Positions 16,778 to 25,440 of a stretch of DNA of 64,000 nt are shown here, piece by piece. Source of the stretch: CAYSQW01 sp964433135. GTDB taxonomy: Bacteria; Acidobacteriota; Aminicenantia; Aminicenantales; Aminicenantaceae. The DNA is taken from NCBI GenBank assembly GCA_964433135.1, contig CAYSQW010000002.1, forward strand, positions 62,001 to 126,000, in the 5' to 3' direction. Numbering within the stretch: the first letter of the stretch is position 1; each line of letters begins with the position of its first letter. Position numbers and translations under genes: made by a program. The notes beneath the pieces were generated by a model. It saw nothing but the letters and a program-made list of their open reading frames with translations. It was not told where the DNA came from and did no database searches.

Positions 16778-16807
16778 GCCGCCGAATCCCTGTGACGGAT
16801 CGGCGGC
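16778..16807 (+). other. Hairpin downstream of proS, without T-run
   Basis: GCCGCCGA (16778-16785) pairs perfectly with TCGGCGGC (16800-16807) around a 14-nt loop, starting 8 nt after the proS stop. No T tract follows, so it is more likely an mRNA 3'-end stabiliser or an inefficient terminator than a classical intrinsic terminator. Confidence 0.5.
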
Positions 16808-16928
16808 AGCGAACAAAATGATGTCGGTCCCCTTTGCGGTATGCGTTTTTCATGTCGCCCGTTTTCGCCGTTCTCGTCAAATCCGCCCGTGATTGCTTTA
16901 CTGTTCGGCATCCGCTGCGTAAAATAGG

Positions 16929-17594
16929 ATGCGGGTGATTCCCATGAGAAGAGATCGATTTGTTGAAGCCCGCCGGCAGATGGTCGCGCAGCAGCTCAAG
17001 GCGCGGGGAATCGTTGATGCGGGGGTACTGAAAACGATGGGGGAGGTTCCGCGGCATCTTTTTGTCGGTGTGGATATGATGGATTCCGCCTATCGGGATG
17101 AACCGCTTCCCATCGGTGAAGGGCAAACGATTTCCCAGCCCTATATCGTAGCCTACATGACCGAAGTTCTGGCTTTGAGCGGGGCCGAGCGCATCCTGGA
17201 GGTAGGTACGGGATCGGGATACCAGACCGCCATCCTGGCGGAATTGGCGGCCGAGGTATTTACCGTGGAAAGGATTCCTTCTCTGTCCCATAGAGCTTCC
17301 CGGCTGCTTTCGAGGAGGGGGCGGGGGAATATCCATTTCAAAATCGGCGATGGGCATCTCGGCTGGGAAGAGAACGCTCCATATGACAGCGTGATCGTGA
17401 CCGCGGCGGCTTCGGATGTGCCTGCCCGGCTTCCCGAACAGCTGAAGACCGGAGGACGAATGGTTATCCCGGTGGGAGAAACATTCCAGGATTTATTCTT
17501 GTTAACGCGGCGGCGGGAAAAAATCGAAAAAAAAAAGCTGCTGGCGGTTCGCTTTGTCCCGCTGGTCAAGACGCGTGATATCGAGTCGGGGTGA
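16929..17594 (+). CDS. pcm: Protein-L-isoaspartate O-methyltransferase
   Basis: Methylates isoaspartyl residues in damaged proteins using S-adenosylmethionine. The 221-residue product has the PCMT signature blocks: MVAQQLKARGIVD, PLPIGEGQTISQPYIVAYM and the SAM-binding RILEVGTGSGYQTAILAEL. The DSVIVTAAA segment then lines the substrate site. Two in-frame ATGs, at 16929 and 16944, are possible starts; the family usually begins close to the second. It overlaps the next reading frame and is probably co-expressed with the DUF192 gene. Confidence 0.95.
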   Translation: MRVIPMRRDRFVEARRQMVAQQLKARGIVDAGVLKTMGEVPRHLFVGVDMMDSAYRDEPLPIGEGQTISQPYIVAYMTEVLALSGAERILEVGTGSGYQTAILAELAAEVFTVERIPSLSHRASRLLSRRGRGNIHFKIGDGHLGWEENAPYDSVIVTAAASDVPARLPEQLKTGGRMVIPVGETFQDLFLLTRRREKIEKKKLLAVRFVPLVKTRDIESG

Positions 17595-17614
17595 AATCTC
17601 AGGAGGTGGCAAAA

Positions 17615-18058
17615 TTGAAGAAATCGATTTTCATCGTGACGGCGGCTCTGTTGACTTTTATCTCTTCGCTGAACTGCGGACAAAGATTCGTTCGGATCTA
17701 TCTTCCGAACCATGAATCCATCACGGCCGAATTGGCCGTCTCCGTCCAAGAAAGGGCGCGGGGACTCATGTTCCGGGAGACCATCAACGACGACCAGGGG
17801 ATGCTGTTTGTTTTTGAAAAAGAAGATCTGCATTCCTTCTGGATGAAAAACACGTTGATTCCGCTGGATATCCTCTGGCTGGACAGGGAAAAGAGGATCG
17901 TTCATATCGAGGAACATGTTCCCCCCTGCCGAGCCGATCCCTGTCCTTCTTACGGCCCGCTCATTCCGGCGCTCTATGTTTTGGAACTGAAAGACGGGCG
18001 CGCAGGCGCGAACGGCCTCAAATTATACGACCGATTGGAATTTATTCTGCCGAAATAG
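17615..18058 (+). CDS. DUF192 family exported protein
   Basis: About 147 residues of the DUF192 family, function unknown. A signal peptide (KKSIFIVTAALLTFISSLNC) precedes the domain with ARGLMFRETINDDQGMLFVF, HSFWMKNTLIPLDILWLD and the closing YVLELKDGRA block. The open frame begins at GTG 17591, overlapping the pcm stop. However, TTG 17615 has a near-perfect AGGAGGTG site 6 nt upstream and begins exactly at the signal peptide, so it is chosen. The Cys after the hydrophobic stretch might be lipidated, but SLNC is a poor lipobox. Confidence 0.88.
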   Translation: MKKSIFIVTAALLTFISSLNCGQRFVRIYLPNHESITAELAVSVQERARGLMFRETINDDQGMLFVFEKEDLHSFWMKNTLIPLDILWLDREKRIVHIEEHVPPCRADPCPSYGPLIPALYVLELKDGRAGANGLKLYDRLEFILPK

Positions 18059-18089
18059 GAGTCCGGTCGGATGCCGGAGGTGAAGCGGT

Positions 18090-19244
18090 TCAAGCTTCAG
18101 GGGAGGGGCTTCGGTGGTCGGCGATGAGATGTTCAAGTTCGAGAGCCGCGTTATAAGATGCGGGCTCGGATCCGAGAAGATCATCGATGCGCTTGAAATG
18201 GTCGCGCATTGCCGTGCGATATTCAGGCCGGGAAAGGATTTTATGAGCTTCCCGGGTCAACTTTTCCGGAGTGAAATTATCCTGAATCAGTTCAGGGACG
18301 ACTTTTTCCCCAGCCAGGATATTGACGATGCTGTAGTGATCGATCTTGACATGCTTGAGTCCCAGCCGATACGTCAGGGGAGAGATGTGGTAGAAAGCGA
18401 TGAAGGGCGTTTTCAGCAGCGCGGATTCAAGATTGGCGGTGCCGCATGAAGAGAGAACCAGGTCGCTGTAGGCCATGGCTTCATATCCGTCCTGGTTGAG
18501 GATACGGAGATCCTCGAAACCCGGAGGCAGGAACCGGCGTATGTATTCAGGCTCCAGATTTTCGGCGAGCAGAAGCAGGGGTTGAAACATTCGTTCGCTT
18601 CGAAGGTGGATCAAGGTCTCCATGAGTACCGGCATGTGATGCTTGATCTCGCTTTTCCGGCTGCCCGGGAGCAGCAGGATCAGACGGTGTTCGGGTTTGA
18701 TCGCGTATTTTTCGCGAAAACTGCGTTCGGAAAGGTCCAATCGGATCCTTTCTTTCAAGGGATGTCCGATATAGGCCGCCGCGATATCGTGCCGGGAATA
18801 GATGTCGGTTTCGAAAGGGAAAATAAGCATCATCTTGTCGACATGCTTTTTGATGGGTTTCAACCTACCGGGCCTCCAGGCCCATACGGTGGGGCTGACG
18901 TAGTAAAGGACCGGGATCCCGATACGATTGAGAAATCCGGCTAAGCGTAGATTGAAATCGGGTGAGTCGATCAAAACCGCAGCCAACGGCCGCCGACGTC
19001 GGATCTCTCGCCGGAGGTGGTTGAAAATACGCAGAATGCGGGGTATGCGCAATATGACTTCCGCGGCTCCGACGACGGAGAGATCATTGATATGAAAAAG
19101 GAGCTCGGTCCCGGCTTCTTCCATGTGTCGGCCTCCGATCCCGAAAAAACGGATGGAGGGATTCCGGGGAAGAAAATGACGGATCAGGGACGCGCCGTAT
19201 TTTTCACCTGAATTTTCACCGGCGATGATCAGAATGGATTCCAT
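18090..19244 (-). CDS. lpxB: Lipid-A-disaccharide synthase
   Basis: Condenses UDP-diacylglucosamine and lipid X to the lipid A disaccharide at the inner membrane, which marks the host as an LPS producer. The 384-residue GT19 enzyme shows IIAGENSGEKYGASLI at the N-terminus, VLIDSPDFNLRLA, YYVSPTVWAWRPGR, LLLPGSRKSEI and a SSCGTANLESALLKTPFI nucleotide-sugar site. The frame opens with GTG then ATG; the ATG at 19244 is preferred. It is the last gene of the minus-strand run behind three pilin-like genes, 7 nt after the nearest one. Confidence 0.96.
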   Translation of the reverse strand: MESILIIAGENSGEKYGASLIRHFLPRNPSIRFFGIGGRHMEEAGTELLFHINDLSVVGAAEVILRIPRILRIFNHLRREIRRRRPLAAVLIDSPDFNLRLAGFLNRIGIPVLYYVSPTVWAWRPGRLKPIKKHVDKMMLIFPFETDIYSRHDIAAAYIGHPLKERIRLDLSERSFREKYAIKPEHRLILLLPGSRKSEIKHHMPVLMETLIHLRSERMFQPLLLLAENLEPEYIRRFLPPGFEDLRILNQDGYEAMAYSDLVLSSCGTANLESALLKTPFIAFYHISPLTYRLGLKHVKIDHYSIVNILAGEKVVPELIQDNFTPEKLTREAHKILSRPEYRTAMRDHFKRIDDLLGSEPASYNAALELEHLIADHRSPSPEA

Positions 19245-19251
19245 CACCGGC

Positions 19252-19851
19252 CTATTCTTCCTCAGCGCCGTAGTATTCGATTTCAGGTAGCTGGTTTGGG
19301 TCCTGCCCGTAATAGAAAAGCCATTTATCGTAGGTCTCCTGCTCCAGATAAAGGCGCTTGGATCTTCCGGTGGACGAACTCACAACGCCGATGATCTGTG
19401 GACCGTCCAAGGATGAAAGCGCGGCGGCCGGGACCACGAGCACCTTCTGGGAGGACGTCCGGCTCTGCCCCGCCGAAGGCTGGTAGGGGAGAATGAAATT
19501 CCACTCGCCGTGGGATGTCATGGGATCGGAGAAGCGGCGGCGCAGGCACCTTTCTTCGATCATCTGGTCAATGCTTTCGGGGAATCTGCCAGGGAATTTC
19601 AATTGGAAAACGCGTACGGCTTCGACATATTGGTTTCCGCGAAAAATAAGCTCCGCTTCCTTTTCGCGTTGGATCTGGGTTTGCCAAACCGGGAACGCCA
19701 CCATGAGAGCGAGAGTGAGAACGAAAATCGCAAAGACGAGGACGAGCAGCATGGTGCCATGCGCTCCGGTGTGCGGACTTCGGATCCTCGTCTCGTTTGC
19801 GCGGTGATTTATCATGAATAAAAAGCCGTTATATACACGCCGGTTTACCAC
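19252..19851 (-). CDS. Pilin-like/pseudopilin protein without canonical cleavage motif
   Basis: Up to 199 residues. A hydrophobic N-terminal helix (TMLLVLVFAIFVLTLALMVA) is followed by QIQREKEAELIFRGNQYVEA and then KFPGRFPESIDQMIEER, the layout of GspG-like pseudopilins. The usual GFTLIE site is absent (GAHGTMLLVLVF, with no Glu5 equivalent), so prepilin-peptidase processing is uncertain. The start may be GTG 19851, overlapping the preceding stop codon, or ATG 19815. It lies immediately after two canonical pseudopilins and likely contributes to the same type II/IV filament system, whose motor and secretin genes are not in this window. Confidence 0.7.
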   Translation of the reverse strand: MVNRRVYNGFLFMINHRANETRIRSPHTGAHGTMLLVLVFAIFVLTLALMVAFPVWQTQIQREKEAELIFRGNQYVEAVRVFQLKFPGRFPESIDQMIEERCLRRRFSDPMTSHGEWNFILPYQPSAGQSRTSSQKVLVVPAAALSSLDGPQIIGVVSSSTGRSKRLYLEQETYDKWLFYYGQDPNQLPEIEYYGAEEE

Positions 19852-20288
19852 GTATTGTATGGCGATCCGTCGAGGGCGTTCTTTTCAGACCCGGAAACGA
19901 CATCCATGATCCCCGGGATCGTTCCCGAGATCACTTCATCCTGCGCCAGACTTTCCGGTATTTCGATCCAGGTATCCGAAGATTTGGTGATGGGATCATC
20001 AGGGATGCTGCGCAGATAACCCTCTTCCACCAGGGCTCGGAGGGTGGGAGGATATTTCGCCTTATCCACATAGTATTGGCTGAGCAGTTTCCTGATCTGA
20101 AACAGGTTCTCTTTCAGCACCGCTTCGCGTGCCCGGATCGTTGCGTATTTATATTGAGGAAGTCCCAAACCCACCAGAATTCCTATCAATGTAAAAACCA
20201 GAATCATTTCGATCAGGGTAAATCCTTTCCGGCCGGCCGCGGGGTGCATGGATTTCATTCTCTTGATGTGAAATAAAAGAGATTTCAT
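19845..20288 (-). CDS. Type II secretion/type IV pilin-like pseudopilin
   Basis: About 147 residues. A leader ending in GRK is followed by the prepilin motif GFTLIEMILVFTLIGILVGLGLP, so cleavage after Gly and N-methylation of Phe are expected. The globular part has FQIRKLLSQYYVDKAKYPPTL and RSIPDDPITK, both typical of GspG. ATG 20288 is chosen because GGGAGTGG stands 5-6 nt upstream; the open frame extends further but adds a non-pilin-like N-terminus overlapping the previous gene. The C-terminus GSPYNTW resembles the GTAYREW end of the neighbouring paralogue. Confidence 0.88.
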   Translation of the reverse strand: MKSLLFHIKRMKSMHPAAGRKGFTLIEMILVFTLIGILVGLGLPQYKYATIRAREAVLKENLFQIRKLLSQYYVDKAKYPPTLRALVEEGYLRSIPDDPITKSSDTWIEIPESLAQDEVISGTIPGIMDVVSGSEKNALDGSPYNTW

Positions 20289-20289
20289 A

Positions 20290-20766
20290 TTACCACTCCC
20301 GATAAGCCGTGCCGTCGAGCGCCTTCCCCGGGCTTTTGGTATAGACGTCATAAACGTTCTCTCCTCCCCAGTCATCGGAATCGAAATCATCCTGGGTGGA
20401 AAGAAGGCCCCAATCCGTGGATTTCGTCATGACATCCCGCGGTATCCTGCGCAAAAATTTCACGGTTTTAGTCGTTTCCCGGTCATCGATGGTAACCTGG
20501 ACTTCAACTCCGGATACAAGAGTTTCGAGGTCCGGAGGGTATCCGTCGCTTTCCTCCTCGATCTCGAATTTTTTTTCGTCGGCAAGTTTCTTGTATGCAT
20601 CGATCGCTTCGCGGAGCAGGCGCAGATTTCGGCGAAGCGTGATCTCTTTCTCGCGTTTCACGGCGGTTTTGGCCAAAGGTAGGGCAACCGCGGTTAAAAT
20701 GGCAAGAATGGTGAGGGTGACCAACATCTCGGTCAGAGTAAACCCTCTTTTTCGCCTCTTGATCAT
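20290..20766 (-). CDS. Type II secretion/type IV pilin-like pseudopilin
   Basis: A 158-residue pseudopilin. The short basic leader MIKRRKR precedes GFTLTEMLVTLTILAILTAVALP, a class III prepilin signal with the conserved Glu5. The body has NLRLLREAIDAYKK, DGYPPDLETLVSG and RRIPRDVMTK, then a Gly-Thr-rich C-terminus ending GTAYREW. GspG-type major pseudopilins share this arrangement. It begins 27 nt after pnp on the same strand, an unusual position for a secretion gene and one that suggests read-through from the rpsO-pnp transcript. Confidence 0.88.
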   Translation of the reverse strand: MIKRRKRGFTLTEMLVTLTILAILTAVALPLAKTAVKREKEITLRRNLRLLREAIDAYKKLADEKKFEIEEESDGYPPDLETLVSGVEVQVTIDDRETTKTVKFLRRIPRDVMTKSTDWGLLSTQDDFDSDDWGGENVYDVYTKSPGKALDGTAYREW

Positions 20767-20793
20767 GGCCTGTGAATCGCCGGCCCCTAAGGC

Positions 20794-23013
20794 TCAGCGA
20801 TTTTTATTATGGGGACGCCGGTTATATGACGAGCCTTTATTCCGATTGCGGTCTGAATTGTATGAATCGCGATTCCGGTTGGGATAGGATTCACGGTTTC
20901 GGTTTCCTTCTTTTTCGGAAGAGGAGTCGGAACCGGACTCCAAGGCTTTCTTGCTCAAGCGGATTTTATTGTTTTCATCGATGGAGATCACTTTGACGCG
21001 CAGCATCTGACCGAGCTTGAGGACGTCGCGGATATTCCGGACTCTTTCATGCGAGATCTCGGAGATGTGCAGAAGGCCGTCCTGATTGGGAAGGATCTGC
21101 ACGAAGGCGCCGTACTCTTCGAGGCGGACGATTTTGCCCTCATAAGTCTTGTTCACTTCCGCTTCGGCCGTGATGTCGCGGATCATGCCTTCGGCTTTTT
21201 TTACCGCTTCCATGTCGGCGGAAGCGATGGTGATCTTTCCGGTGTCGTCGATATCGATTTTCGTGTTGGTTTCGGCGATGATCTTCTTGATGATTTTACC
21301 CGCGGGCCCGATGACTTCGCCCACTCTGGAGGGATTGACGAAGAGATTGATGATACGGGGAGCGTAGGGGGATATCTCGGGACGGGGCTGGGAAATGGCT
21401 TCCTTCATTTTTTCCAGAACCTTCAAACGGGCCTGGCGGGCCTTCTCAAGGCCTTCGGCGAGCATGGAAAGAGAAATCGACGGGATCTTCAGGTCCATTT
21501 GAAGAGCCGTGATGCCTTTCTCGGTTCCCGCGACCTTCAGGTCCATATCGCCGACGTGGTCTTCCAATCCGGCGATATCGGTGAGGATCTCATAGCGATC
21601 GCCTTCGGTGACCAGTCCCATGGCGATGCCGGCAACGGTCATGGTAAGCGGGACTCCGGCGTCCATGAGAGAAAGGACTCCGCCGCATACCGTGGCCATG
21701 GACGAGGATCCGTTCGATTCCAGAACATCGGAAACGATCCGAATGGTGTAGGGGAAATTTTCACTGTCTTGGGGGATGGCGGGGCGAATCGATTTCTCGG
21801 CCAAGGCTCCGTGTCCGATTTCCCGGCGTCCGGGGCCGCGTAAAAAGCCGGCTTCGCCCACACTGAAAGGCGGAAAGTTGTAATGGAGCATGAAGTGTTT
21901 GTCCATATCCTCGCCCAATCCGTCGACTCTCTGAATGTCTTCGGTTGTACCCAAGGTTACCGTTGCCAGACACTGGGTCTCTCCCCGGGTGAACAGCGCC
22001 GACCCATGGGTGCGCGGGAGCATGCCGACTTCTATGGAAAGGGGACGGATCTGGTCGAAATCGCGACCATCCGCTCTCTTTTTTTCGTTGAGGATCATCT
22101 TGCGGACCAGCTTTTTTTGAACCTGATAAAGTATCTCTTTCGCTTCCCGGATCTCGTCTTCATTCTCTTCGGGGTAATCCGCTACCAGATTCTCCTGGAT
22201 CTTTCGGGAACGTTCGCGGCGTACCTTCTGGTTTTCACCCAGCATGGCATCTCGCAGGTCATTTGCGTATTTCTGCTCGATCCGGTCGAACTGCTCCTGA
22301 TTTATCTCAGGCGCCGTGAAGGGGCGTTTCTGGATGTTCATTCGGTTGTAGAGATCTTTCTGGGCCTGGATGATCTTCTGGATGGGATCATGGGAAATGG
22401 TGATGGCTTCGAGAAATTTTTTCTCGTCGATCTCCTCTCCTCCGGCTTCGATCACGACGATCCCTTCCTCAGTGGAAACCACGACGATTTCCGAAGTGCT
22501 TTTTTCCCTTTCTTCCACCGTCGGGTTGACGATGAACCGGCCGTCCACGCAGCCGAGCTTAACGGCACCGATGGGGGTCGTGAAAGGGATGTCGGAAAGA
22601 TAAAGCGCGGCGGAAGCGCCGATCAAAGCCAATGTGTCGGGCTCGTTATCCAGGTCCGCCGAGAGAAGCATGGCGACGATATGGGTGTCGCTGAAATATC
22701 CGTCCGGCATCAGCGAACGGATCGGCCGATCGATCAATCGGCACATCAGCGTTTCTTTCTCTGAAGGGCGTCCTTCCCGTTTGAAAAATCCACCGGGAAT
22801 TTTTCCGGCGGCGTATGTGTTTTCACGGTAGTCGACTGTCAATGGGAAGAAAGGACGCGGTTCCCGTGCGTCTTTCTTGGAAGTTGCGGCGACGAACATT
22901 ACGGTTTCACCGTAACGAACGAGCGCGGAACCGTCCGCCTGTTTACCGATCTTATTGACTTCGATGGTCAGGGGGCGGTTGTTAATTTCTAAACGTATTG
23001 TGTTATCTGACAT
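20794..23013 (-). CDS. pnp: Polyribonucleotide nucleotidyltransferase (PNPase)
   Basis: A 3'-5' phosphorolytic exoribonuclease of the degradosome. The 739-residue protein has two RNase PH cores (about 1-215 and 310-545), the second with the active-site ESNGSSSMATVCGG region. A KH domain (GPAGKIIKKIIAET) and an S1 domain (GKIVRLEEYGAFVQILPNQDGLLHISE) follow. An unusual Arg/Asn/Ser-rich low-complexity tail of about 40 residues could be an RNA-binding or partner-docking appendage. It lies 21 nt after rpsO, the classic rpsO-pnp order, with a GGGGATTATC ribosome site. Confidence 0.97.
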   Translation of the reverse strand: MSDNTIRLEINNRPLTIEVNKIGKQADGSALVRYGETVMFVAATSKKDAREPRPFFPLTVDYRENTYAAGKIPGGFFKREGRPSEKETLMCRLIDRPIRSLMPDGYFSDTHIVAMLLSADLDNEPDTLALIGASAALYLSDIPFTTPIGAVKLGCVDGRFIVNPTVEEREKSTSEIVVVSTEEGIVVIEAGGEEIDEKKFLEAITISHDPIQKIIQAQKDLYNRMNIQKRPFTAPEINQEQFDRIEQKYANDLRDAMLGENQKVRRERSRKIQENLVADYPEENEDEIREAKEILYQVQKKLVRKMILNEKKRADGRDFDQIRPLSIEVGMLPRTHGSALFTRGETQCLATVTLGTTEDIQRVDGLGEDMDKHFMLHYNFPPFSVGEAGFLRGPGRREIGHGALAEKSIRPAIPQDSENFPYTIRIVSDVLESNGSSSMATVCGGVLSLMDAGVPLTMTVAGIAMGLVTEGDRYEILTDIAGLEDHVGDMDLKVAGTEKGITALQMDLKIPSISLSMLAEGLEKARQARLKVLEKMKEAISQPRPEISPYAPRIINLFVNPSRVGEVIGPAGKIIKKIIAETNTKIDIDDTGKITIASADMEAVKKAEGMIRDITAEAEVNKTYEGKIVRLEEYGAFVQILPNQDGLLHISEISHERVRNIRDVLKLGQMLRVKVISIDENNKIRLSKKALESGSDSSSEKEGNRNRESYPNRNRDSYNSDRNRNKGSSYNRRPHNKNR

Positions 23014-23034
23014 GATAATCCCCGAGGTGTAGGG

Positions 23035-23301
23035 CTACTTGCGGATTTTGAGCTTCTTGATGAGGTTTTCGTATCTTTTCTGATCCTGCTTTTTCAAGTA
23101 CTCCAGCAGCCGTTTGCGCTGTCCGACAAGCTTCATAAGGCCGTTCTTGGAGTGGTAGTCCTGTTTGTGGATGTTCAAATGGTCGGTAAGATAGTTGATC
23201 CGGTTTGTAATAAGGGCGATCTGCACTTCCGATGAACCCGTATCCTTGGGGTGGACTTTATTGTCTCCGATGATTTGTGTCTTGTCTTCTTTCGTCAACA
23301 C
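23035..23301 (-). CDS. rpsO: 30S ribosomal protein S15
   Basis: An 88-residue S15 that binds 16S rRNA in the central domain. The family pattern DTGSSEVQIALITNRINYLTDHL and KDYHSKNGL-like and GQRKRLLEYLKK segments are intact, and the length is standard. The predicted start is GTG 23301 with AAGGAG 9 nt upstream; a TTG follows directly. A clear promoter is found 30 nt upstream. Confidence 0.97.
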   Translation of the reverse strand: MLTKEDKTQIIGDNKVHPKDTGSSEVQIALITNRINYLTDHLNIHKQDYHSKNGLMKLVGQRKRLLEYLKKQDQKRYENLIKKLKIRK

Positions 23302-23330
23302 CTATTATTTCTCCTTTTAAGTTGAAGATA

Positions 23331-23359
23331 ATATTAGCAAAAAAACAGGGGAATGTAAA
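23331..23359 (-). promoter_or_regulatory. Promoter of rpsO-pnp
   Basis: Minus-strand TTTACA (23359-23354) and TAATAT (23336-23331) are separated by 17 nt with a T-rich spacer, about 30 nt before the rpsO start codon. Confidence 0.65.
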
Positions 23360-23500
23360 TCTTTAATTGCAGCGATCCACCTGCGAGAACACTTGTATGT
23401 ATCTTCTCTTTTTCGACTGAAGCGCGGATTGTTGAAATGCAAGCCGGCTTAAGTGCTTATTAATTTAATGGCTTTGCTCAATAAGGAAGAATGCGATTTG

Positions 23501-23974
23501 TCAGGATGTCAGGTTCTTTTTCCTGATCAGCAGGTGTTTTGCATAATGAGAGTCGAGTCCCCCCATCCGTTCCTTGACATCCGCAAGTTTCGCTTCCACT
23601 TCAGCCAACGTCATCTTGTTGATTTTCTTTTTTTTAGGGGGGACGGCAGGGGGTTGGCTTTCAGGTTTGGGCTCGGGTTTGGGCTCGGGTTTGGGCTCGG
23701 GTTCGGGCTTGGGTTTGTCTGAAGGCGCCTTGGTTTCTTTGGCCGCCGGTTTTTTTTCGGCGGGAGAATCTTTCTTGTCCTTGGGAGTGGTCGCCACTTC
23801 AGCTTTGTCTTTTTTCTGTGCGTCTTTGGTTTGCTTGCTCTCCGCTGTCTTGCCTTTGGATTCGGTGCTGTCAGCCGATGCTTTCACGGCGGATTTTTCG
23901 GTAGATTCTTGTTGCTTTTCTTCTTTTTTCTCTTCTTTTTTGGTTGTGGGCTTTTCTTTTTTCTCTTCAGCCAT
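23501..23974 (-). CDS. Lys/Glu/Pro-rich low-complexity protein
   Basis: About 157 residues, not assignable to a family. The first 85 residues are a highly charged K/E/S/A-rich stretch. A Pro-Glu-Pro-Lys repeat region (about 87-106) follows, and then a short folded-looking tail, MTLAEVEAKLADVKERMGGL followed by SHYAKHLLIRKK, that could form a coiled coil. The start at ATG 23974 is supported by GGAAGGAAAC. The C-terminal helix plus repetitive linker resembles small ribosome- or nucleoid-associated tails, but no function can be proposed. The strong codon repetition is partly a DNA repeat. Confidence 0.65.
   Translation of the reverse strand: MAEEKKEKPTTKKEEKKEEKQQESTEKSAVKASADSTESKGKTAESKQTKDAQKKDKAEVATTPKDKKDSPAEKKPAAKETKAPSDKPKPEPEPKPEPKPEPKPESQPPAVPPKKKKINKMTLAEVEAKLADVKERMGGLDSHYAKHLLIRKKNLTS
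23664..23717 (-). repeat. 12-bp in-frame tandem repeat encoding PEPK units
   Basis: On the plus strand the unit GGGCTCGGGTTT recurs about four times, with one or two degenerate copies at the end. It encodes the Pro-Glu-Pro-Lys repeats of the charged protein. Copy number could vary by slippage between strains without shifting the frame. Confidence 0.85.
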
Positions 23975-24101
23975 TTTTGTTTCCTTCCAAGTTTTGTGCT
24001 CAGTTTGAAAAGACAAATGCCATAAATCCCGAACAGTCTACCAGAAATTAAAGAAAAAATAAACACCCGCCTCTGAAGATGAATGCGTTTATCGGGGAGA
24101 A

Positions 24102-24130
24102 TGGACACGAAAAGCGGTTTTTAGTATAGT
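24102..24130 (+). promoter_or_regulatory. Promoter abutting the waaA start codon
   Basis: TGGACA (24102-24107) and TATAGT (24125-24130) are spaced by 17 nt. The ATG begins 9 nt after the -10 box and no ribosome site fits between them, so the mRNA is predicted to be (near-)leaderless. Confidence 0.65.
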
Positions 24131-24139
24131 TTTGATCAA

Positions 24140-25420
24140 ATGTACGTGCTCTATTCCCTTTTATTATTCCTGGCCGCGGTCGTCTATCTGCCTTTCCATT
24201 TTCTCAAATTGAAGCTGAGGCGAGGGGAAAGCCTTCATTTTAAACAGAGGTTGGGATGGGGGCTGAGAAGCGAACCCGCACAAGGGAAAACCCTGTGGAT
24301 TCATGCCGTGTCCGTGGGCGAAGTCCTGGCCGTGCAGGATTTGGTTCGGCAGATCAAGCAAAAATGGCCGGATTGGACGATATGTTTTTCCACCCTGACC
24401 GAAACCGGATATCAGGTTGCGGGCAAGAAACTCGGGAAGGAGATCCGCTTGTTCTATGTTCCTCTGGATTTCGGTTGTGTCGTCAAGAAATTTTTCAAAG
24501 TGATAAAGCCCGATCTCTTCGTACTGGCGGAATCGGAATTCTGGCCCCATCTTCTCAGACAGGCGGGAAGGAGAGCCGGAAGCGTCATGGTGATCAACGG
24601 GAGGATCTCTCCTCGTTCTTCCGGGAGGATGTTTCGATATCGGTGGATCGTTAAAAAAATTCTGGCGCCCGTGAACTCATTCCTGGTTCAGACGGTCCGG
24701 GAAAAGAACGGATTGACGGATATCGGGATAGAATCGGACCGGATCGAGGTTGTCGGCAATCTCAAATCGGAGATTTGCCTGCCCGACATGGACAGTGAAG
24801 CCTTGAACCGGATGAAAACCCTGCTGAATATACGCGCCGGAAAGCGCGTCGTTATTGCCGGCAGCACGCACAAAGGCGAAGAAGAGGTACTGCTGCGCGC
24901 GTTTTCCGCCGCCCATAGGGAAATCCCGGATCTTTTGTTGATACTGGCGCCTCGGCATCCGAATCGGACCGAGGAGGTTCTGAAGCTCTGCCGTTCTTTC
25001 ACCGGCGAATCCGTCAAGCGGTCTCTTGCAGCGGAGCACCCGGACTGGGATGTTCTGGTCTTGGATACCATGGGAGAGCTGGCGCATTTTTACGCGCTTT
25101 CCGATCTGGCTTTTGTGGGAGGGAGCCTTATTCCCTGGGGAGGACAAAATATCCTTGAACCCGCGTTTTATGGAAAACCTATGTGTTTCGGGCCGCATAT
25201 GGATAACTTTTCCGAATTGGCCGATGCTTTTCTTGCGGCGGATGCGGCCCGGATCGTGCGTGATGAAAAAGATCTCGCGGAGCTTATGCGGCTAAAAGAT
25301 ACGGAGGGCCTGCGCAGCATGGGCCGCCGGGCGCGGGATACCCTGGATTCGCTCGCCGGAGCCACCGAAAAAACCCTGCGGGCGTTGCGGGACACGATGA
25401 ATCGGGCCGAACGGAAATAA
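24140..25420 (+). CDS. waaA: Kdo transferase (3-deoxy-D-manno-octulosonic acid transferase)
   Basis: Adds Kdo to lipid A precursor at the cytoplasmic face of the inner membrane. The 426-residue GT30 enzyme has an N-terminal membrane anchor (about 1-22), the HAVSVGEVLAVQDLV block, CFSTLTETGYQVA and LAESEFWPHLLRQA. The C-terminal glycosyltransferase half has VIAGSTHKGEEE, LAPRHPNRTEEV and GGSLIPWGGQNILEPAFYG. Length and order are standard. With lpxB it shows LPS synthesis. It converges with the alanine racemase gene, leaving only 20 nt between stops. Confidence 0.95.
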   Translation: MYVLYSLLLFLAAVVYLPFHFLKLKLRRGESLHFKQRLGWGLRSEPAQGKTLWIHAVSVGEVLAVQDLVRQIKQKWPDWTICFSTLTETGYQVAGKKLGKEIRLFYVPLDFGCVVKKFFKVIKPDLFVLAESEFWPHLLRQAGRRAGSVMVINGRISPRSSGRMFRYRWIVKKILAPVNSFLVQTVREKNGLTDIGIESDRIEVVGNLKSEICLPDMDSEALNRMKTLLNIRAGKRVVIAGSTHKGEEEVLLRAFSAAHREIPDLLLILAPRHPNRTEEVLKLCRSFTGESVKRSLAAEHPDWDVLVLDTMGELAHFYALSDLAFVGGSLIPWGGQNILEPAFYGKPMCFGPHMDNFSELADAFLAADAARIVRDEKDLAELMRLKDTEGLRSMGRRARDTLDSLAGATEKTLRALRDTMNRAERK

Positions 25421-25440
25421 ACGTCGGATGCCGAACGGTA

